Assembly (NCBI RefSeq): GCF_002775205.1
Contig: NC_036451.1
Location: 20,942,351-21,006,350 of the forward strand
Direction: 5' to 3'
Length of the DNA: 64,000 nucleotides
Origin: Xiphophorus maculatus
Taxonomy: Eukaryota > Chordata > Actinopteri > Cyprinodontiformes > Poeciliidae
The translations under genes were made by a program, and so were the position numbers. Below, in pieces: positions 24,901 through 35,910 of the stretch. Below the pieces are notes generated by a model. The model was given only the letters and a program-made list of their open reading frames with translations. It was not told where the DNA came from and searched no databases. How positions within the stretch are numbered: the first letter of the stretch is position 1; every line of letters starts with the position of its first letter.

Positions 24901-27304
24901 GCGCCTGGGCAGAGAAAGGCTTTCCTTTCAAATAAAAACAGATTGCAGACAAAACAGAGTCAAATAAAAAAAAGCATTAGGAACATGGGGGGAAAAAAAG
25001 ATGTATAGCTTGTAATATTGAAATAACAGCCCAATTTGGGATACGAATAAATCTGAAATCTGAATAACAGTAGCAGATATACAAAAATAAAAGCAAACGC
25101 TATAGCAAGAGTAAAGGACAGCATATTATCTGAGAATTATTATTTTTTTGTACCTTGTTGATCAGCAAAAACTTCAGTGAGATACTGGCACTCCTGCTGG
25201 ATGTATCGCTCCATGGTCTTCTTCCCCAGACCAAAGTTCCTCAGTGTATGAAGAGCAAACCTCCTCTGTACTTTCCATGGATTACCATTAGACATCACAA
25301 TGCCTTTTTTATAAATAAGTAAAATAATAGAAACTTGCATTAGCATTCAGGTCAGTGGAATTACATCTTCACCAACTCAACATTTTGACAAATCTTTAGA
25401 CAAAATGAATTACAAATTTAATAAACTACACCTTTGTTCTTGAAAATCTGAGAAAACAGTGGAATGGTGGGGCGATCCATGAAGTCCTCTCCTTTTTCAA
25501 CAAGTGCCTCTTTCACGTGTTTGTACCCGTTAACGATCACAGCTTTTTCCCCAAACAGATGGAGACTGAAAATATTTCCATATTTTTCTGCAAACTGAAC
25601 AACAAAAATGATGGCATGAGCATTGCTACTTTACTGAAAAAGACCCGGCAATTAGAGGTGCACCGACTGCAGTTTTCTGGCCGATCGCTGATCACCGATT
25701 TTTTAAAAACCTTAACGTGCCGATTCCAATTTTGGCTGATACCAATTAGATTTTTTCTGAAATGTTGCTCAATATAATAATAATAATAATAATAATTTTT
25801 ACTTTATTCATCCCAGCAGGGAAATTATTTCGCAGTTACAGCACACGACAGGAGCTGTGTCTGCAGGCAGCCAGCTGAGCCGGCGCCATTTTTTGAAGGA
25901 GGACATGAGGCAGAGGTCGTCGGGACCGGGAGTCAAACCCGCAACGTCCGCGGGCCTTAGACGTCGCCAACTCAAAGGAGTTTTTGAGTTGGCAGCAGTG
26001 GGGTCACTACTGTTAATTGTAAACGTGCAGACATAACTTGGTGGGCCGGTCTGTCAGTTAAACCTTTCTCACCAAAGAACAAAAGAGGACAGTGGTTGAA
26101 TCTTAGACCTTTGCAAAGCAAGATAAGATCGGTGGATAAGATCAGCTTCATATGTAAAAATCAGCCGATCACCGATCTCCCAAAATTAAGGAAATTGGCA
26201 CCGATAAATCGGCTGGCCCATACATCAGTGCACCCCTAACAGCGATGCAGAAATCAAACATACGAAGAGCGGGAGACATCTGTTCTCCCACCAAAAGCAC
26301 TCTCTCTGTTTGCCCAGTGACTATTACACAACTGAAATATTGACTTCACAGGACAACAAACCTGAACCTGAGGGATGCGAATACTAAAAAGTTCAGGCCA
26401 GGGCAACAACAAACTGTAGCTACAAGCCAGACCACTGAGGCAAACATGGGTGTTGTTTGTGAGCATAAAGTTCTCTCACAAAATTAGTTGTTTTAAAATT
26501 GTTCTTACATTTTATGTCCTCCTGTCAGTTCAAAACATCTCCTGACATCCACAGATAGTTTTATCAAAACAACCTAACACTCCTGTACAATAATTAACTG
26601 CAGCAGCCACAGTTTTTTTTTTTATTTATCTTTGTCTGAGCCACATGAATTATTGTATTTTGGTCCTTTATTTTGTGTTGATTATGCATTAGGTTAAAAA
26701 AGACATTTGGATCACATTACGTGCTGTTGTGGGAAATCTACTTAGCAAGTATGAATTACTATAAAGCGCATTACTTAGTGCTTTACAGTCTAATTAACTT
26801 CTAGAACTTACTTTCCTCTGTATCGTAAACTACCTATTCCTTTATTTCTACTACAATAAGTAGATTAACACAACTTTACATCATGAATTATAGTTAAATT
26901 TTTTTCTGTGATGTATGCAAGCCTATTTATGGTTCACACTAGACCTTATGTGGTTTATAAAAAACGCACTACAACCTGACCATCAAACTTATAATTTTTG
27001 GCCTGACGCGAAATTTGGGTCGAATTAAAGCATGCTCTGGCTATAAAATTAAACAATAAGCATCATAATAGTACTATATGTCTGTCTATGTAAGAACTCA
27101 CACCTCTGTGAACTGCAGGTGAAGTCTAGCAGGTCTGATGTGATGAAGATTTCCGATAAAAGGAAGAGCCCGCGGTCCAGGAGGAAAGTTTTTCGGTTTT
27201 CGGTTCCTTAAAATATCGCTCAGCAGCAAAAACACGCAGGAAAATATTAAAATGCTCCGCGTGTCCAACCATTCCAAGCCGAAAAGACTGTTTAGCGCCT
27301 CCAT
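21913..27304 (-). CDS. Gene D: cytochrome P450 family 2 (CYP2P/CYP2J-like), complete
   Basis: Nine exons encode 498 residues: 27304-27104, 25594-25432, 25303-25154, 24924-24764, 24567-24391, 23674-23536, 23426-23239, 22840-22699 and 22088-21913 (stop TAA). The ATG at 27304 is used because it gives the conserved 67-codon exon 1; an upstream in-frame codon would add nine residues. All introns are GT-AG. Motifs: PPGP 41-44, AGTETT 307-312, EIQR 364-367 followed by K instead of the usual M (EIQRKGN), and heme Cys445. Exons 7-9 and the 3' UTR are nearly identical to gene E, while exon 4 differs widely, so the 3' ends were probably homogenised. Intron 1 carries a hAT-type element. It is expected to be an ER-bound monooxygenase. 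Confidence 0.96.
25653..26238. mobile_element. hAT-like MITE in gene D intron 1 with a nested insertion
   Basis: The ends are TAGAGGTGCACCGA and, at the right, CAGTGCACCCCTA, matching the better-preserved copy at 53820-54192. The flanking octamers (25645-25652 and 26239-26246) agree at only 5 of 8 positions, so any target duplication has decayed. Compared with that copy, roughly 25770-25970 is extra: an ATA microsatellite, a 'gcagggaaattatttcgcag' phrase and a GC-rich piece with a tRNA box-B-like word. The insertion happened after this copy had landed. Confidence 0.65.
25773..25796. repeat. (ATA)n microsatellite at the nested insertion boundary
   Basis: Eight ATA units at the left border of the sequence inserted into the hAT-like element of gene D intron 1. 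Confidence 0.85.
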
Positions 27305-27384
27305 TACTCCGACACCGTGCTGCGATAACACAGGTGCAGGTCTGTCAGATGAGCTGTGTAATGTTGAGCCCGAACCTACCTGGT

Positions 27385-27399
27385 TTTCAAAATAAAAGC
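27385..27399 (-). promoter_or_regulatory. Putative core promoter element of gene D
   Basis: GCTTTTATTTTGAAA on the minus strand, 81-95 bases before the ATG. It is identical to the element of gene F at 41870-41884. Confidence 0.5.
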
Positions 27400-28334
27400 A
27401 TCACTCGCGGAGGCCTTAATCCTCAGCGGCCTTGTATTTATGTTGGGGGGGAAATCTGTAAATGTAGGGTGTAACGGTTCAAAACATGTCATAAACCTAC
27501 CATACTGTTATCACAACAACAACAAAATTAATCTTATCCTAAGTTTTTTTTTTTTTTTTTTTATAATTAGTTGAAACTTCCATAACCAGACAGAAAAAAA
27601 TCAACAGGAAAAAAACAGATAAAATTTCCATGTGCAAATATATTTGTTAAATACTTTTGCTCTGGAAAGAGAGAATTTTTTAACTTGAAAAAGGTAATTA
27701 ATTAATTACTAAAACAATGGTCAGAGCAAACCAAACCCAGTACATCACCTAGAATACTATGGTTTATTTTTAATTTTTTTGTTTCAATTCTAATTTATGA
27801 ATAAACCTGTGGTTTGCCATATAAGAGTGATATGCTTTGTGTATTTGTCATGTGGATTTAAATCTTGTCTGTTCTTGAATGTTTTAACTTTCTTACTTGA
27901 GTCTGATGCATTTTGCTAGATGAAGAGAAGATGTCACATTTTATTCCAGCATATTTTCTCTCCACAGGTAACTGAGTTTGTGAATTTGGTTTTGATTACC
28001 ATTTTTCTGCAAGCTTCAGCTCTCATCTATGCTTACAGGCCACTTTATTAGGTACACTTTGCTAGTGCCTGTCAACCAACAGGGACGGAGAGGCAGATTC
28101 ATTGGGTAGATTCAGGTTTTAATGGATGCCACTGCTGTTGGAGCTGATGAGATATTAATGTGGACCTGGATTGTTTTACTGAATCAGATGATCTAACAGT
28201 GGGGGGATATAGAGTCACGGCGTGTATGGAACTACAGCGATTGGAGGTGGGTGTGCTGACCAACCCATTATGCTCCTTTTGTAGTGAGGGAGGAGACCGC
28301 CAAGAGATCATTCATGGGGAGACTGATCTCCTAA

Positions 28335-28431
28335 ATATCAGGACATCCTGATATCTCACTGTAGTACTGGGGTAGTACAGTAGTTCCCCAGTACATTCAT
28401 GGGGAACTGATCTCCCCATGAATGTACTGGG
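28335..28431. repeat. Hairpin cluster between D and E
   Basis: Arms 28335-28343 and 28346-28354 are perfect (9 bases, 2-base loop). Arms 28387-28405 and 28413-28431 are perfect over 19 bases with a 7-base loop. A weaker palindrome around 'gtactggggtagtac' lies between them. Three palindromic units within 100 bases is unusual for this window. Confidence 0.8.
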
Positions 28432-29329
28432 TTGGACTCCCTTTTGCCTTAGTTCTATGAATCATACATTAATAAGACATTAAAAACAATCCTGAGAGCT
28501 GTTGGTCATTTGTGTAATTTATTATATCTTATGTAAATGCATAACATGCTTCTTTTTAAGGAAGTGGACATTACTTTAAAAACATTAAATCTCTGAGCAG
28601 ACATGAATCACAGCCAACAGAAACTGATTTAAACAGGTAAGATGCATGATTACATAATATGAGGCATCCCTAACACTGACAATGACATATCTTAGAAGTT
28701 AGCAGAATGGATTCTTTAAATAAAAGTCATTCCTGTTCTCAGTCAGCAGCTGTCATATTATGCGAAACAGTCACATATTCACCACAGATTTAACAACTTT
28801 ATCTAAACGTCTATGAATGCAGTAAAGGCCACTATCATGCTCCAATGTAAATATTGACCAAAAAGATGCTTTGTATCTGTTCATTTCCATTTTACATATT
28901 TAGTTATCTTGTCTGTGTGTTTTCTAATTAGGCTTGTCATCCAGAAATAGTTTTCAAAGGAAGGTTTCATTTTGATCAACTCCCCACCAGCAGGTTTGTC
29001 ATTTTGTCATTTGTTGAACAAATTCAAGCAACACATGAGGTTCCACAGAAAGCTTAAATACCTTTTACAATAAAAATATGGACATTTAGTTCACACTGTC
29101 AATTTCAACAATTTACACAAACATATTGCTACACAATTTATTCGAAAAGTATCAACAATCATTCAGTTTTATGGACTTATAGTCTAACTTTCACAAAAGC
29201 AGCAGATTAAAGTTTTGATATCTTAATAGCTGCAATAGAAATAGGTTTTAAGACACAGCTGCCACTGAGATCTTTGATTTCAGAGACAGTGTAATGGATG
29301 CAGGAGGTTCTGTCAACACTTCTGTTGGT

Positions 29330-32300
29330 TTAACGTTGTGTGACACAGAGGCGGTAAGGTTTGGGACAATGAGTTCCTCCCAGTTTGAACTCCAGACTGG
29401 GCTTCTCTCCTGGAGGAGGTGAGAACTTAAACCTCTGGAGGAGGGAGGTGAAGAAGAGGAACAGCTCCATCCTGGCCAGCTGCTCCCCGAGACACACACG
29501 TTTACCTGAGAATACACAACACCTCATTTTTCCACTGTAATCTGATGATGTGATGTAACTCTGTTTGGTTCCTCCAGAGGCTGGAGAGAAACTCTATAAT
29601 TGGATTAAGAATATGCAATCATGTTTACACTTTAAATGCCAAAACCCTCTTTTGTGCTTAATAGTAGGGAAATGCTAAACATAAACTCTGTACATTTATG
29701 TTTGTGATGGTAGGACAGAAAAGGGTTTTTTCCTGACATGCCACCGGAACATTGCCTTATAGTGACTGCTGATCGTAGGAACTCATCAGTCCAGATTGTA
29801 CTTCCAATACATGTTTGTTGCCAAGACATAAGCAAAGTCTTAATTTTACCGATGACTGAAAGTCGTTGTTGAATTTTGTAGTCTTGTCTTGAATCCGACA
29901 GGAATTTAAGCTGTTTATCGTTTTATAAAGGTTTCCTTAGACAGAGAAAGACTTACCTGCAGAAAAAGGCATGAAGGCTTCTCTCTTCCTAAATTTACCG
30001 TCCTGGTCCAGGAAGTGCTGAGGGTTGAAGGAGTGTGGAGTCTCCCACATGGACTCATCATGGAGGACAGAGTGAAGCGTCGCCATGACCAAGGTTCCCT
30101 TAAAAAAAGAAAAACATTGTTTTACTGCTATTTACAGGGTTCTAATTAGCTTCCTACAGAGTATAACTCATGATGACGTTCCCTTCTAAACAATAAGCTT
30201 GTTTGGTTCACTGTCATTTGCCATATTTCTTAGTTACATCCGTAATGCAAGAGGCAAACGGACTAAATTTAAAGAACTCTTTTCTAGTCATGGCGGCCAG
30301 TTAATGTTCCTCAGTGGATCATGTTTACCTCATGGGTTTCACAAACAGATTCATAGACTGACAGGCAAAATGAAGGAAAATTGGGGTTTAGCACCTTCAC
30401 ATTAACATTTGGCAGGAGGAAATTGGACCTTAACCCACAACTTTTGGATCTCAACAATTACCCATTTCACAGAGATATAGACACCCTCACAAATCTCCTT
30501 GGTGTTGTTTGGTAGAAATGTTATGTTTCTTACATCTGATATATAATTTTAATACCAAATCTATGCTCTAAGTTAAATAATGTGGGTTACACACCTTTGG
30601 AATAGAGTATTTATCCAGGGTGGTGTCTTTAGTTGTCGTGCGGGCCACATTCAGTGGGATGATGTTTCCCTTCCTCTGTATCTCGTGGATGACGGCGTCA
30701 GTGTAGGGCATGTTCTCTCTGTCGGTCACCGCGGGTTGTCTGGATGGACCGATCACGGCGTCTATCTCAGCCTGGACCCGCTCTGAAGACATTAAAACAA
30801 GCTTTTCTATCATGATCTCTCCCAATAAACACATAATACAAAGATTTGAGGAGATGCATACAACAGCAACAGATTTGTTTAAGATATTTGTCTTATACGA
30901 ACCTTGAATCTCAGGGTAGTAGATCATGTACAGCAGCCCCCAGTGCAACGTGGTGGTTGTAGTTTCACTTCCAGCAATAAACAGATCCAGAGTGCAAGAA
31001 CTCAAGTTGACGAGATCAAAACCAGAATCTTTGTCCTCTTTCTACCAAAGACACCAGAGAGAGGTGTTTAAATGTTTACTATATTTAAAGTGCTGCTCCA
31101 GCATTTTAAATCACCTCCCATGTCTTACTTAGCCAGATTTTGTAATGTTGTTTTAAGTTTTATACTTTTGCAGGCTTTAATGTCTCTGTACAGAAGCATG
31201 TGTGTCACCAAATGAAGAATATGGCCCTCTAGTAAGATGTGAAAACTGATGTTGTCAGACACTCTTTATCAAATCTGACTGAATTTAGGCTGTTTTGTAA
31301 AGAAAACTCAGGCCAAATTTTTCTTACATGTGTAAAGCTGGTAAAGAAATTTCACAAGACTTCAAGTTGTAGTTGGGGAACAAGTGTTTCCACAAGCTAT
31401 TGACTCAAAGAATGACATATAAATTCAAGCACAACTTTCTCTGTGATAAACAAGAAGACATTTAATATAAATTTAAGTCCATTCATCTTTCCCCTGCTAC
31501 TTTGCAATTGTGCTCTGTCATGGGTTTGTCAATCTCATAAAAGCCAATAAAGTTCGTGAAGGTCTGTGATTGTAAGATGACAAAATGTGAAATACCTAAA
31601 GGGGCATAATAATTTTGTAAGGCAATAAAGAACTCTAAAAATTATGTTCAAAGGCATCATTTTGTGTGTGTTAAGCTATTTTTCTGTAAATGTAGATGTG
31701 GTTCATCCCTATAAGAGGATCTGTTCTGGTCTGTAGATAACAAATGGAAAATGAATAAAATAACATTTGAGAGGCTTTCAGGAACCGATGGGAACTTCTG
31801 ATCAAACAATTCAAGAAGGTCTTGGCTAATCGAAGGTAAAACATACTCAAGACATTGAACATCTCACGTAATGAATAAAGGAACCCAAGACTCACCTCTC
31901 CCATCTCTATGAGGAAGGAGTCGATGTAGTCTCTTGGAGATGCCGGGTCAAGGTTCTCTCTGTGTTCTTTGATCCGAATTTCTATAAACTTAGTTATCTT
32001 CTTCATGAGACTGAAGATTTGTTGATGAGGTCCTGGCAGCCATTTCATTACTGAGGGGATTGTGTTGTACATCTGAAAAGCAAAGAAGATGCATCGTTTT
32101 TAATGTTAGAAATTGTTTTGATGCTAATATAATATGGGTATAAATTAATAGCAATTAATAGGAATAGCATTTTTAAATGTGTTTTGATGACACTTGTACT
32201 CATTTTAAATAGACTGTATGTTTTTTCCACAGCACTGAGAATGACGGGCCATCGTAGACAAAGTCACACTTTTAGAATCCTCTGTTGCTCTTAGGCTACA

Positions 32301-34055
32301 GCTCATATAAAAGACTTTCATCATCAATGCTTGTAAAAAGAAATTTTAGGAGAGAAGGCTGACCTGTATGAAAAAACTTCCTTGTAAGCTCACAATCTCA
32401 TTAAAGTCAAGAAGGATAGTCTGGTACTGCTTGTCGTTGTATTCGTATCGACTCCCGAAGACCAAGCAGCAGATGATGTTGGACACGGCGTAGTTGATCA
32501 GTGCCTGGGCATTAAACGCCTTGCCTATGAAATAATAACAGATTGCAAGCTAAATAAAAGCGAGGAATAATAAACCTAAAAAATAAAAAAGAAGATGAAA
32601 AACTGCAGCAATGACAATAATTGAATGTTTGTTTATTTGGTTGTTTGCTTAATTTGTACCTTGCTGATCAGCAAACGCCTCAGTGAGATACTGGCACTCC
32701 TGCTGGATGTATCGCTCCATGGTCTTCTTCCCCAGACCAAAGTTCCTCAGCGTATGAAGAGCGAACCTCCTCTGTACTTTCCATGGATTACCATTAGACA
32801 TCACAATGCCTTTCAGAAATAGGAAACTGTGTCAACATTGAGGTTTGTGGAGTCAGATACAAATGATATTGCTTAACATGAAAGAGTGACTTAGAAAGAT
32901 TTTCAACAGGAATGTAAAGAGACGCCATGCCTTGGTTCTTGAAAAGCTCAGAAATCAATGGAATGGAGGGACGATCCATGAAGTCCTCTCCTTTTTCAAC
33001 AAGTGCCTCTTTCACATGTTTGTACCCGTTAACGATCACCGTCCTTCTTCCAAAGACATGGAGACTGAAAATGTTGCCATATTTTTCTGCAAACTGAACA
33101 CAGACAACAGATTTCGGTTTTCAACAAAATGACATTGAGACACAGTTACTACCTGAGGAACATGTTTTACTGTTTGTCCAAAATTCAGGACTATTTGAAC
33201 TTGTCCATCCATTGTCTTCCATTTATGCAAGGCCGGGTCATCATGGGTAATAAGACCAGTAGGGAAACCCAGACATCCATCTATCCTGCTGCACTCGCCA
33301 CCTCATTTTGCAGCACAGGAAGCAGCCACACTACTTCAGTGCTGCCCCAATCTGTAGATCCATCTCCCTCTCTGTCCGGTCAACAACAGTGAGCAAAACA
33401 CCAAAATAGTTGAGGCAGAGACTGATTCCTAACTTTGAAGGAGCGTTGTCTCTCTTCATGGGAAACTCCAGAGTCGGACGAAGTTGGTTCTATAGCGCAA
33501 GTCATGTATGATGGTGAATCCGACTATAAATACATGCAATTGTTCAACCTCATACACCAGTCCTCACCAGCCCTCAGTGGTCAGAGACTGCTGTAAGTCA
33601 CCAGTACCACCAACCATCCAAGGATAGTGTAAACAGTTTACTCAGGTTATCTTTATTTGATTAGAAAAATTGTTTGATGGTACAATAAATTTAATGTGAT
33701 GAAATATACATTTTTTAAAGAAGGTTTGAACACTTTACATATCACCATGGTTGAGTTCATTAAGGGCTCGATAAGGAAAGTTAAAAAAAAAAGAAACAAA
33801 GGACAAAAGAGGAAGAACATCACATTTCTGCCCATGTAGGAACTCTAACTGTACCTCTGTGAACTGCAGGTGAAGTCTGGCAGGGTTGATGCGATGAAGA
33901 TCTCCAATAAATGGCAGAGCCTGTGGTCCTGGAGGAAAGTTTTTTGGTTTTCTGTTCTTTAAGATATTGCTCAGCAGCAGAAACACACAAAAATATATCA
34001 AGACACTCCTGGTGTCCAGCCACTCAAAGCCAAGGAGACTGTATAAAGTGTCCAT
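29330..34055 (-). CDS. Gene E: cytochrome P450 family 2 (CYP2P/CYP2J-like), complete
   Basis: Nine exons encode 498 residues: 34055-33855, 33093-32931, 32809-32660, 32524-32364, 32072-31896, 31041-30903, 30782-30595, 30098-29957 and 29505-29330 (stop TAA). The ATG at 34055 gives the conserved 67-codon exon 1. The exon 2 donor is CAAG|GCATGG, a GC donor with a poor match downstream of the GC; the nearest GT (7 bases on) would shift the frame. Other introns are GT-AG. Motifs: PPGP 41-44, I-helix AGSETT 307-312 (S for T), EIQR 364-367 followed by K, and heme Cys445. Exons 7-9 and the 3' UTR closely match gene D. Likely an ER monooxygenase; the weak donor leaves some doubt about splicing efficiency. 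Confidence 0.94.
33230..33530. other. Unassigned repeat-like sequence in gene E intron 1
   Basis: The stretch contains 'gggaaacccagacatcc' and nearby phrases reminiscent of decayed fish retroposon sequence. No open frame, termini or target duplication can be seen. Confidence 0.25.
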
Positions 34056-35905
34056 TGTTCAACCTGTGCTCTGCTAACACAGGTGCAGCTCTGTGAGGTG
34101 AGCTATGAATGAAACAAAAGAATCTCTGAATGTTTATATTTAACCATTCTGTTTATCAGTGATAAGACTTGTTATGCACTGTGAGTAACTGTTGAGTAAA
34201 CACACCATACTCTGTAAATAAGGTAAAGGTTGTGAACATAAAAGCTGTAATAAAACAGTTTCACAACCCTCTAAGTTTCTGCTTTGATCTGTAATCTGAA
34301 GTTCTACGTTCTTGGTGCTCTGCTACATTTTATATTAACTGTATTTGTGTTCAGGTAAATAAAAAAAATAGCCATGTAGATACGGATGGGAAAATGTTGA
34401 GTCAAATAATTTGCTTTTTAAAGTCAAAGTAATGGACATACTAGGAAGAGTGGAACGTTAAAGCTCACCCATAAACAAAGTAGAGATGAATTTTTGCTAA
34501 TACTGTGACTCGTGGTCTTCCTCTCACTTGATTAATACATGTGCTATGAAAGACTGAAGTAAAGAATTTAAGAGAAAAAAAATGACGTTCTCTTTTTATG
34601 CTGCTAAATATTCTCCTGTACACCTTGTCTTCAGTCTGTTTTGCCTTCTTACTGATCGCTTCAAGCACACATTCTCCACACAGCCGCAGAGAAATCTTAG
34701 TCAAAAAGTGCTTTGTTTAAATCGTCCAGGCTCTGCTGTATCTTCATACAAAATGGCCTGCTGCATAGTTTTCCCCTCTGCAACCAGCTGGAACAGGGCC
34801 AGCTCCCACATGATTTTCCTGTTGCGTGAGACTCCTGGGAGGGAAACTGTTATACAACTTCCTTATAGTCACTTATCACCCAGTTTGCCCGCCACCACCT
34901 CCATCTCTGTTGAAGCTTAAGCTTTTTATAAAGCATCTTTCATGTCAATTTCAAGCTATTTCGATCAATTAGATTCACTGGTTGGCTGTCGCTGAGCTTT
35001 TTATGGCTGCTTTTAAATCGGCTGCTTGTTGTTTGGACTCAAACGCCCTGAGCGACCCGTCCCACCCACCCTGCTCTCCAGCCCCCGGCTGTGCCTCTTC
35101 TTAGAAAACAGAGGAAAGGGGAGGAAGTGTTCTTTGTTTCCGTTTATTTTTACAATACGCAACTGAGAAAAACGTATCTTTCTGCACAGACCAAATATGA
35201 GCAAGAATGAAATGTGATTTATAAATTTTAAAATGAGAGTATGGATTGATGCGTAATGTTGGGATATGAGCCAAAGATTTAGCACTAAAAATCAGAGTGA
35301 TGCTGGATTTAGAGATTCAGGTTACAAAAGAAATCATCAAAGCATAACTCACTAAAGGTTTCTGGCTACAGGGCAAAATGCTCAGGTACTTGTAGAGTGC
35401 AAACCAAGTTCGTTTAAATGCACTGTCCTTTTTAAGAAATAAAAATGCAACATTTGTTTTATTTCTACTGAAACTTTAGAAGCAATAGTCACCTCGCTAG
35501 ATTTGTGAGTGAAAGGAACGTGTTGCATTTATTGCCCCAGCATAGATGAAATGAATGACATGACATGTTTGAGGCCTTTTTATTGCTGATTAATCTAAAA
35601 AATATTCAGGTGAATACAACACACTGCAACACCATTTATTTGTAAAGCCATGAAACTGTGATGTCTTTCAATCAACAAATTTTCAGGACAAATTATAATT
35701 GTTAAGCTGATTTTACATAAAGAGATATAACACTGTTTTTTTTTTTGATAACAAAGAGACACCGCACTGCTTAAATTTAATGTTCAGAGGATTGACAGCT
35801 GACAGAGTTGTTTCTTTGACCAATGTAATACAAGAAAAGAGAGGCTGTGCTCAGCTCAGCTCAGCTCAGCTCAGCTCAGCTCAGCTCAGCGAGGCTCAGC
35901 GAGGC
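34056..35905. other. Intergenic E-F
   Basis: The left part is the 5' flank of gene E; a clear copy of the promoter element of the sister genes was not found there. The right part is the 3' flank of gene F, with AATAAA on the minus strand at 35579-35584, and ends in the CTGAG-type tandem repeat at 35851-35910. The rest is AT-rich with nothing recognisable. Confidence 0.6.
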
Positions 35906-35910
35906 TCAGC
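35851..35910. repeat. Tandem repeat spanning the stop codon of gene F
   Basis: Eight TCAGC pentamers (35851-35890) followed by two GAGGCTCAGC decamers (35891-35910), and a third partial decamer start inside the last codons. Read on the gene strand, the decamer CCTCGCTGAG contains the codons for Pro-Arg-stop of gene F and is repeated three times before the array becomes CTGAG units. Confidence 0.9.

Larger units (their letters stand above)
27305..29329. other. Intergenic D-E
   Basis: It holds the promoter flank of gene D, a poly-T run near 27545-27560, a fragment with 'cactttattaggtacac' (28040-28056, a phrase common in fish DNA transposons), a cluster of hairpins at 28335-28431, and the 3' flank of gene E. 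About 29215-29325 is nearly the same as the 3' flank of gene D. AATAAA for gene E is at 29137-29142 on the minus strand. No gene is supported. Confidence 0.6.

Noticed and set aside
28160-28351. LINE reverse-transcriptase C-terminal fragment suggested by a CSFC-containing open frame
   Set aside because: Only one short Cys motif fits and no flanking reverse-transcriptase sequence is seen.
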